Below, piece by piece: positions 6,914 to 11,982 of a stretch of DNA of 11,982 bases (position 1 is its first letter; every line of letters starts with the position of its first letter). Made by a program: the position numbers and the translations under genes. This DNA is from Alphaproteobacteria bacterium. GTDB lineage: Bacteria; Pseudomonadota; Alphaproteobacteria; VGEJ01. The notes under the pieces were generated by a model. That model did no database searches. It had not been told where the DNA came from and saw only the letters and a list, made by a program, of their open reading frames with translations. Where the stretch lies: positions 1 through 11,982 of the forward strand of contig VGEJ01000053.1 of assembly GCA_016869335.1 (NCBI GenBank), in the 5' to 3' direction.

Positions 6914-7231
6914 GTGTTCGTCATGCTGCGTCCCGAGCACTATACCGACCTGGCCGACATGTTCCGCCTCATGGGCGATCCGACACGCCTGCGCATCCTC
7001 TATACCTGCATCGATGCCCCGACTTGCGTCGGCGACATCGCGCGCGGCCTCGGGCTTTCGGCGCCGCTGGTGAGCCACCACCTGCGGCTCCTGCGGGGCG
7101 CGCGTATCGTGCGGGCGGAGCGCCGGGGCAAACGCGTCTACTACACGGCCGATGACGAGCACATCCGCGCCGTGCTTGCCGACATGGGCCGCCACGTGCG
7201 CGAGGCCGGGGCCGGCCTCAAGGTCGCCTGA
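6914..7231 (+). CDS. ArsR/SmtB-family metal-sensing repressor with alpha5 site
   Basis: A winged-helix repressor of 102 residues if started at ATG 6923 (105 from GTG 6914; the start is uncertain as neither has a ribosome site). The DNA-recognition helices are around CVGDIARGLGLSAPLVSHHLRLLRGARIV (35-63), and the wing contains RGKRVYYT. Numbered from ATG 6923, residues D78, H80, H91 and E94 give D-x-H-x10-H-x2-E, the alpha5 site of SmtB-type zinc sensors (CzrA has His in place of Glu). In that group Zn, Co or Ni binding across the dimer releases DNA. There is no ArsR-type CxC thiolate site; C35 is isolated. The transporter gene begins one base after its stop codon, so it very likely represses that gene and itself. 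Confidence 0.93.
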   Translation: MFVMLRPEHYTDLADMFRLMGDPTRLRILYTCIDAPTCVGDIARGLGLSAPLVSHHLRLLRGARIVRAERRGKRVYYTADDEHIRAVLADMGRHVREAGAGLKVA

Positions 7232-7232
7232 G

Positions 7233-7859
7233 GTGTCGACGCACTGCGCGCATAGCCACGGCCCGCCGTCGGTCGCGCGCGGCTTCCGCACCGCGCTGTG
7301 GATCGCGCTGGCGCTGAACGCGGGCATGTTCGTCATCGAGGCGGCGGCCGGCTTCGGCGCCCACTCGGTCGCGCTGCAGGCCGATGCGGTCGATTTCTTC
7401 GGCGATGCCTCGAACTACGCCGTCAGTCTGCTGGTCCTCGGCTTCGCCGCCGTGTGGCGGAGCTATGCGGCTCTGCTCAAGGCGCTGGCGATGGCGCTGT
7501 TCGGCGTCGGGGTGCTGGCGAGCGCCGCCTACGCCTCGATCGTGCAACCGCTGCCCGGCGCCGCCGTGATGGGCGGCGTCGGCGCACTGGCGCTGGCGGT
7601 GAACATTGGTGTGACGTTCCTCCTCTATCGCTTCCGCGGCGGCGACGCGAACATGCGCTCGGTCTGGCTCTGCACCCGCAACGACGCGATCGGCAATCTC
7701 TCCGTCCTGCTCGCGGCGCTGGGCGTCTTCGGCAGCGGCACGGGCTGGCCCGACCTGGCGGTGGCCGCGATCATGGCGGTGCTGGCGCTGACTGCCGCGG
7801 TGCACGTCGGGCGCCACGCCTTCGCCGAGCTCAGGCCGGCCCGGGCGCCCGCGCGCTGA
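7233..7859 (+). CDS. Compact cation diffusion facilitator (CDF), probable divalent metal exporter
   Basis: Starting at GTG 7233, one base after the arsR stop, the product has 208 residues. An N-terminal His/Cys cluster THCAHSHG (3-10) could bind metal. About six hydrophobic segments follow (roughly 18-37, 45-71, 84-104, 110-133, 150-166, 171-192). Segment 2 carries DFFGD (D54-x3-D58) and segment 5 carries CTRND (C147-x3-D151), which align with the four transport-site ligands of CDF antiporters such as YiiP. Cys replaces the usual His/Asp at 147. The protein ends right after segment 6, so the cytoplasmic metal-binding C-terminal domain of most CDF proteins is absent. It should export Zn or a similar ion in exchange for protons at the inner membrane. 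An in-frame ATG at 7152 lies inside arsR and was rejected. It converges on the acyl-CoA dehydrogenase with an 8-bp gap. Confidence 0.88.
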   Translation: MSTHCAHSHGPPSVARGFRTALWIALALNAGMFVIEAAAGFGAHSVALQADAVDFFGDASNYAVSLLVLGFAAVWRSYAALLKALAMALFGVGVLASAAYASIVQPLPGAAVMGGVGALALAVNIGVTFLLYRFRGGDANMRSVWLCTRNDAIGNLSVLLAALGVFGSGTGWPDLAVAAIMAVLALTAAVHVGRHAFAELRPARAPAR

Positions 7860-7867
7860 CCACCCGC

Positions 7868-9064
7868 TCAATAGGAGCGCGGCAGGTCGAGAACGTGCTG
7901 GCCGATATAGGCGAGGATCAGGTTGGTCGAGACCGGCGCGATCTGATAGAGCCGCGTCTCGCGGAACTTGCGCTCGATATCGTACTCCTCGGCAAAGCCG
8001 AAGCCGCCATGCGTCTGCACACACATGTCGGCTGCCTGCCATGAGGCATCGGCGGCCAGGAGCTTGGCCAGGTTGGCCTGCTCGCCGCACGGCATGCCGG
8101 CATCGAACAACGCCGCTGCCTGCCGCACCACCAGCGCCGCCGCTGCCGTCGCGGCATAGGCGCGGGCGATCGGAAACTGGATGCCCTGGTTGGCTCCGAT
8201 CGGTCGCCCGAACACCGAGCGGGTGCGGGCGTAGTCGCTCGCTCTGGCGATGAACCAGCGTGCATCGCCGATGCACTCGGCCGCAATCAGGATGCGCTCG
8301 GCGTTCATGCTGTCGAGGATGTAGCCGAAGCCTTCGCCTTCGACCCCGATCAGATTGGCCGCGGGCACGGCGAGATCATCGAAGAAGAGCTCGGTGGTGG
8401 CATGATTGATCATGGTGCGGATCGGCCGCACCGTGAGCCCGTTCCCCACCGCCGTGCGCAGATCGACGAGGAAGACCGAGAGTCCCCCGCTCCGCTTGCG
8501 CACCTGATCGGCCGGCGTCGTGCGCGCGAGCAGGAGCATCAAGTCGGAGTGCTCGACCCGCGAGATCCACACCTTCTGGCCGTTGATCCGATAGTGATCA
8601 CCGACGCGCCGCGCGGTGGTCTTGAGCTGGGTGGTGTCGGAACCGGTGGTCGGCTCGGTCACGCCAAAGGCCTGCAGCCTGAGCGTCCCCTTGGCGATGG
8701 CCGGCAGATACGCAGCCTTCTGCGCGGCCGAGCCATGATTGAGGAGGGTCGCCATGGTGTACATCTGCGCGTGACACGCCGCGCCGTTGCAGCCGCTGCC
8801 GTGGATCTCCTCGAGGATCGCGACCGCGGCGTCGAGGCCGAGGCCACTCCCGCCGTACTCCTGGGGGATGAGGCTGGCGAGGAAACCCGCCTCGCTCAGC
8901 GCCGCGACGAACTCGGTCGGGTAGGTCCGAGCGCGGTCCTTGTCACGCCAGTAGGCGGCTGGATACCGGGCACAGAGGGCTCGCACCGGTTCGCGCACGT
9001 CGGCGTGGTCATCGGCCAGATCGATAACGGGCGCCCGGTCCGCACCGCGCCACGGCGCGCTCAC
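7868..9064 (-). CDS. Acyl-CoA dehydrogenase with apparent IVD/LCAD-position catalytic Glu
   Basis: From GTG 9064, which overlaps the mmsB stop by 4 bp (GTGA), the product has 398 residues, normal for the family. The N-terminal helical domain includes SLIPQEYGGSGLGLD (64-78). The FAD/substrate stretch FGVTEPTTGSDTTQLKT is at 133-149 and YRINGQKVWIS at 158-168. RTRSVFGRPIG (280-290) and THGGFGFAEEYDIER (351-365) are in the C-terminal domain. The position that normally holds the base in the QIYEGT motif reads QIAPVST (374-380), so that Glu is missing. E256 in MNAERILIA (253-261) lines up with the alternative base used in isovaleryl-/long-chain acyl-CoA dehydrogenases. It introduces a 2,3-double bond into an acyl-CoA, passing electrons to ETF. 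As the last gene of the valine operon it may act on a related branched acyl-CoA. No ribosome site is visible, consistent with coupling. Confidence 0.92.
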   Translation of the reverse strand: MSAPWRGADRAPVIDLADDHADVREPVRALCARYPAAYWRDKDRARTYPTEFVAALSEAGFLASLIPQEYGGSGLGLDAAVAILEEIHGSGCNGAACHAQMYTMATLLNHGSAAQKAAYLPAIAKGTLRLQAFGVTEPTTGSDTTQLKTTARRVGDHYRINGQKVWISRVEHSDLMLLLARTTPADQVRKRSGGLSVFLVDLRTAVGNGLTVRPIRTMINHATTELFFDDLAVPAANLIGVEGEGFGYILDSMNAERILIAAECIGDARWFIARASDYARTRSVFGRPIGANQGIQFPIARAYAATAAAALVVRQAAALFDAGMPCGEQANLAKLLAADASWQAADMCVQTHGGFGFAEEYDIERKFRETRLYQIAPVSTNLILAYIGQHVLDLPRSY

Positions 9065-9966
9065 GGCGCCGGCTGCGGCTCGGCCGGCCGCCCGCCCCTC
9101 AGCATCGTGATGATGCCCGAGAAATCGAGATCGCCGTGACCCATTGCGGCGAATAGGCTGTAGGTCGCGGCGGCCGCGGCGCCGAGCGGGGCAGGCGCCC
9201 TGGCGGCGTGGGCCGCCTGCTGTGCCAGGATCAGGTCCTTCAGCATCATTGCGGCGGTGAATCCGGGCTGGTAGGCGCGGTTGGCCGGCGAGGTCGGGAC
9301 CGGCCCTGGCACCGGGCAGTAGCTCGTGAGCGCCCAGCTCTGGCCTGAGGATTTGGCCACGATGTCGAACAGCTTCTGGTCCGCCAGGCCAAGCTTCTCG
9401 GCCAATACGAAGGCCTCGCACACGCCGATCATCGCGACGCCGAGCATGAGATTGTTGCAGATCTTGGCGACCTGGCCGTTGCCGGCGGCACCGGCGTGGA
9501 TGACGTTGCGGCCCATGCTGCCGAGGAACGGGCGGGCCGCCTCGCACGCGCTCTCCTCACCCCCGACCATGAACGTCAGCGTGCCATCTTCCGCCCCCTT
9601 GACGCCGCCCGACACGGGCGCATCGATCATCTGGAGCCCCCGCGCAGCGGCGGCAATGTTGACTTGGCGGGCCGTCGTCACATCGATCGTCGAGCAGTCG
9701 ATCACCAGCGTGCCCGGTCGCGCCGCTAGCAGGAGGCCGCCCTCGCCGAGGTAGACCTGGCGGACTTCGGTCCCGCTCGGCAGCATGGTGATCACCGCGT
9801 CGGCCTTGCGTACGGCCTCGCTCGCGGACTCGACGGCGCGCGTGCCGGCCGCTGCCGCAGCCCCGGCCACGATGTCGAAACCAGCTACCCGGTGGCCCGC
9901 CTTCATCAAGTTGCGAGCCATCGGCTTGCCCATGTGACCAAGGCCGATGAAACCAACGTTCGCCAT
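9061..9966 (-). CDS. mmsB: 3-hydroxyisobutyrate dehydrogenase
   Basis: The 301-aa product is a full-length 3-hydroxyisobutyrate dehydrogenase, oxidising 3-hydroxyisobutyrate to methylmalonate semialdehyde in valine breakdown. It has the Rossmann motif GFIGLGHMGKPMA (5-17), D31 after the second strand (NAD preference), substrate-loop DAPVSGGVKGAEDGTL (115-130), and the catalytic lysine K168 in GQVAKICNN (164-172). The stretch SYCPVPGPVP (215-224) with YQPGF (232-236) and MLKDLILA (241-248) is typical of the HIBADH branch rather than of tartronate-semialdehyde reductases. GGGAGG (plus-map 9971-9976) lies 4 bases before the ATG and shares its first G with the stop codon TAG of the upstream hydrolase gene. 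The stop overlaps the GTG of the next acyl-CoA dehydrogenase. Confidence 0.95.
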   Translation of the reverse strand: MANVGFIGLGHMGKPMARNLMKAGHRVAGFDIVAGAAAAAGTRAVESASEAVRKADAVITMLPSGTEVRQVYLGEGGLLLAARPGTLVIDCSTIDVTTARQVNIAAAARGLQMIDAPVSGGVKGAEDGTLTFMVGGEESACEAARPFLGSMGRNVIHAGAAGNGQVAKICNNLMLGVAMIGVCEAFVLAEKLGLADQKLFDIVAKSSGQSWALTSYCPVPGPVPTSPANRAYQPGFTAAMMLKDLILAQQAAHAARAPAPLGAAAAATYSLFAAMGHGDLDFSGIITMLRGGRPAEPQPAP

Positions 9967-9975
9967 GCATCCTCC

Positions 9976-11040
9976 CTAGTCGAAACGCAATTCCTCCGCC
10001 CCGAGATCGGCAAAATAGCGCTCAATATCGCCCGGCATTACCCCCTCAAGCGCGGCCGGGCGCCAGCGCGGGTGGCGGTCCTTATCCAGCACCGCCGCGC
10101 GGACGCCCTCGTAGAAATCATGCGCCTCCATGAACCGACAGGCGAGCCGGAACTCGAGCCGCAGGCAATCATCGAAGGCGAGCGTGGCGCCGGCGCGGAG
10201 CTGGCGGTGGGCGACGATCGAGCTAGTCGGCGACTTGGCCCGTACCGCCGCTGCGGCCGCCTGCGCCCATGGCGTGCCCTCCCGCTCCAATGCCGCCAGG
10301 ATGCCGGCCACGGTGTCCGCCGCGAAACAGTGGTCGATGACGGCGCGGTGCTGCTCGAGCGGCGCCGCCGGCGCCGGCAATGCGGCTGCGCGCACGATCT
10401 CATCGACCGCAGAGGGATCGGCGCGCCCGCTCAGCGCTGCCAGTGCCGCCACCACGTGATCGATCGAGCGGCGGTCAATGGCGTGGGTTGCGATCCCGGC
10501 GCAAAGCGCGTCACCGAGTCCGAGGCGGGCGCCGGTCAGCGCCAGGTACATGCCGATGGCCCCGGGGCAGCGCGGCAGGAAGTAGCTGCCGCCGACGTCG
10601 GGAAAGAACCCGATTCCGGTTTCCGGCATCGCGAACACGATGCGCTCGGTCGCGAGCCGGTGGCTACCGTGCACGGACACGCCGACGCCGCCGCCCATCA
10701 CGATACCGTCCAGAAGCGCGATGTACGGCTTCGGGCAGTGCTTGATCGCAGCGTCCAGCCGGTACTCATCGCGGTAGAACTCGGTCGCGAGCGGTGCTTT
10801 CGCCCGACCGGCGTGGTACAGCGCCTGAATGTCGCCGCCGGCGCAGAAGGCGCGGTCGCCGGCGCCGCGAATGGCGATCGCGCGCACCCCATCGTCGGCG
10901 ATCCAAGCGCGCAGCGCCGCGTGAATGCGCACGCACATGGCGTGCGTCAGGGCATTCAGCGGCGCCGGCCGGTTGAGCGTGATGAGCCCGATGGCCCCGC
11001 GGATCTCGAAGACGACCTCGTCCGCCTCATCCACCGCCAT
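9976..11040 (-). CDS. 3-hydroxyisobutyryl-CoA hydrolase (crotonase fold, HIBCH type)
   Basis: The 354-aa product belongs to the crotonase superfamily, subgroup ECH_2, whose members hydrolyse 3-hydroxyisobutyryl-CoA to free 3-hydroxyisobutyrate. The crotonase oxyanion region is FCAGGDIQALY (65-75) with GIVMGGGVG (112-120). MPETGIGFFPDVGGSYFLPR (138-157) holds E140 and D148, the residues corresponding to the catalytic pair in human HIBCH. The C-terminal FYEGVRAAVLDKDRHPRW (309-326) is the HIBCH tail signature, absent from ordinary enoyl-CoA hydratases, and the length of about 350 fits HIBCH rather than a 260-aa hydratase. The ATG at 11040 overlaps the end of the isobutyryl-CoA dehydrogenase gene by 14 bp. 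Immediately downstream is mmsB, whose enzyme uses its product. A simple hydratase role is unlikely but the annotation 'enoyl-CoA hydratase/isomerase' will often be seen. Confidence 0.95.
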   Translation of the reverse strand: MAVDEADEVVFEIRGAIGLITLNRPAPLNALTHAMCVRIHAALRAWIADDGVRAIAIRGAGDRAFCAGGDIQALYHAGRAKAPLATEFYRDEYRLDAAIKHCPKPYIALLDGIVMGGGVGVSVHGSHRLATERIVFAMPETGIGFFPDVGGSYFLPRCPGAIGMYLALTGARLGLGDALCAGIATHAIDRRSIDHVVAALAALSGRADPSAVDEIVRAAALPAPAAPLEQHRAVIDHCFAADTVAGILAALEREGTPWAQAAAAAVRAKSPTSSIVAHRQLRAGATLAFDDCLRLEFRLACRFMEAHDFYEGVRAAVLDKDRHPRWRPAALEGVMPGDIERYFADLGAEELRFD

Positions 11041-11982
11041 CGGCCCCGAGCAGATCGTGCGCCACGATCACGCGCATGATCTCGTTGGTGCCCTCGAGGA
11101 TCTGGTGGACGCGGACATCGCGCAAGAAGCGCTCGATGCCGACCTCGCGCATGTAGCCGGAGCCGCCGTGAAGCTGCAGCGCGTCGTTGACAACGGCGAA
11201 ACCGACGTCGGTCGCGTAGCGCTTGGCCATGGCGCAAACCGCGCGCGCGGTCTCGGCATCGCGATCGAGGCGGCTCGCCGCGTAGCGCACCAGGAGGCGC
11301 GCTGCGGTGAGCTCCGTCGCCATGTCGGCGAGCTTGAACTGAAGGGCCTGGAACTCCGCCAACGTCCGCCCGAACTGGCGCCGGGTCTTGAGGTAGGATT
11401 GCGCCGCCTCGAGGCAGGCGCGGGCAGCGCCCAGCGAGCAGGCGGCGATGTTGAGCCGGCCGCCGTCGAGCCCGCGCATGGCGATCTTGAAACCTTCGCC
11501 CTCGGCGCCGATGCGATTGACCACCGGTACGCGGCAGTCCGCGAACACGACCATGCTGGTAGGCTGGCTGTTCCAGCCCATCTTCTTCTCAGGCCTGCCG
11601 AAGCTGAGCCCGGGCGTTCCGGCCTCGACGATCACGCAGGTGATTCCGCCTGCTCCGGCGCCGCCCGTCCGCACCATGCAGGCGTAGACGTCGGACCGCG
11701 AGCCGCCAGAGATGAACGCCTTGCTGCCGTTGAGCACGTAGTGATCGCCCTGCCTGTCTGCCCGGGTGCGAAGCGCGGCGGCATCCGAGCCGGCTTCCGG
11801 CTCGGTGAGGCAGTAGCTCGCGAAGTGATCCATACGGCACAGGCCGGGCAGCCATCGTCGCCGCTGCTCGGGCGTACCGTAGGCATCGATCATCCACGCT
11901 GCGATGTTGTGGATCGAGATGTAGGCGGCCGTCGATGTACAGCCGCCGGCCAGCTCCTCGAACAGGATCGTCGAGTCGACCC
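11027..11982 (-). CDS. Isobutyryl-CoA dehydrogenase (ACAD8-like), N-terminus cut by window edge
   Basis: The frame runs open to the right edge (first complete codon at 11980), so about 60 to 70 N-terminal residues are missing; the ATG at 11893 is internal, because the frame continues upstream through LFEELAGGCTSTAAYISIHN. The stretch MGWNSQPTSMVVFADCRVPV followed by NRIGAEGEGF, and GLDGGRLNIAACSLGAA with QILEGTNEIMR, closely follow human ACAD8. That enzyme oxidises isobutyryl-CoA to methacrylyl-CoA in valine breakdown. The catalytic Glu is present in the usual LEGTNEI position (codon 11093-11095), while the IVD-type position reads GGR, without Glu. Other recognisable parts are TEPEAGSDAAAL, YVLNGSKAFISGG and RRQFGRTLAEFQ. 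It overlaps the hydrolase gene by 14 bp and is the first gene visible of the leftward valine operon; upstream genes are outside the window. Confidence 0.95.
   Translation of the reverse strand, partial: VDSTILFEELAGGCTSTAAYISIHNIAAWMIDAYGTPEQRRRWLPGLCRMDHFASYCLTEPEAGSDAAALRTRADRQGDHYVLNGSKAFISGGSRSDVYACMVRTGGAGAGGITCVIVEAGTPGLSFGRPEKKMGWNSQPTSMVVFADCRVPVVNRIGAEGEGFKIAMRGLDGGRLNIAACSLGAARACLEAAQSYLKTRRQFGRTLAEFQALQFKLADMATELTAARLLVRYAASRLDRDAETARAVCAMAKRYATDVGFAVVNDALQLHGGSGYMREVGIERFLRDVRVHQILEGTNEIMRVIVAHDLLGADGGG

Noticed and set aside
7860..7867. Bidirectional terminator between the convergent CDF and acyl-CoA dehydrogenase genes
   Set aside because: The gap is 8 bp; the palindromes GCCCGGGC and GGGCGCCC just inside the CDF gene are GC-only and overlap, without a T-run on either strand.
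8402..9139. 245-aa plus-strand open frame over the acyl-CoA dehydrogenase
   Set aside because: Antisense of a well-supported acyl-CoA dehydrogenase; composition is not protein-like.
9892..11079. 395-aa plus-strand open frame over the hydrolase gene
   Set aside because: Antisense shadow rich in Arg/Ala/Gly with no motif; the HIBCH protein on the minus strand is unmistakable.
1..11982. tRNA, rRNA, CRISPR arrays, insertion sequences, prophage or defence genes
   Set aside because: No repeated array, transposase-like or phage-like coding sequence was seen on either strand; nearly all bases belong to metabolic or metal-response genes.

Overview
The window is uniformly GC-rich, densely packed bacterial chromosome. 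It shows no mobile element, rRNA, CRISPR array or prophage gene, and I saw no tRNA. The gene types point to a metabolically versatile, high-GC proteobacterium, most likely an alphaproteobacterium. The pointers are an ACAD8-type isobutyryl-CoA dehydrogenase, a 3-hydroxyisobutyryl-CoA hydrolase with mmsB, a HyuA-type ATPase, an RraA-like lyase and frequent GTG starts with 4-bp gene overlaps. This assignment is an inference from gene content; there is no phylogenetic marker in the window.

Layout. (1) Positions 1-3123, minus strand, read right to left: a luciferase-like flavin monooxygenase (LLM group 1), a hotdog-fold (MaoC/HTD2-type) acyl-thioester hydratase, a 133-aa protein of unknown function, and the N-terminal 238 residues of a DadA-like FAD D-amino-acid dehydrogenase cut by the left edge. 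(2) Positions 3124-3291: a 168-bp divergent intergenic region with two perfect short dyads, the longest non-coding stretch in the window. (3) Positions 3292-6850, plus strand: hyuA-like ATP-dependent hydrolase/carboxylase subunit, a short-chain dehydrogenase, and an RraA/aldolase-like protein that starts at a GTG overlapping the SDR stop codon. No HyuB partner is present. (4) Positions 6851-7859, plus strand: an AT-rich promoter island, then an ArsR/SmtB metal sensor with a complete alpha5 metal-site signature, followed one base later by a compact cation diffusion facilitator lacking the cytoplasmic C-terminal domain. (5) Positions 7868-11982, minus strand, converging on block 4 with an 8-bp gap: isobutyryl-CoA dehydrogenase (5' end off the right edge), 3-hydroxyisobutyryl-CoA hydrolase, 3-hydroxyisobutyrate dehydrogenase (mmsB) and a second acyl-CoA dehydrogenase, all overlapping or nearly so.

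How the genes work together. Block 5 is part of the valine degradation route: isobutyryl-CoA oxidation, then hydrolysis of 3-hydroxyisobutyryl-CoA, then oxidation of 3-hydroxyisobutyrate. The methacrylyl-CoA hydratase and mmsA steps are not in the window. Block 4 is a self-contained zinc/cobalt-type sensor plus efflux pair. Blocks 1 and 3 face each other across one regulatory region and combine ring/amide-handling and CoA-thioester enzymes. They may be an uncharacterised catabolic cassette for a nitrogen-containing or carboxylated compound, but the substrate cannot be read from the sequence. I found no strongly novel system. The most interesting items are the HyuA-SDR-RraA cassette without HyuB, the compact Cys-containing CDF transporter under an SmtB-like sensor, and two acyl-CoA dehydrogenases in one operon that appear to carry their catalytic glutamate at different places.
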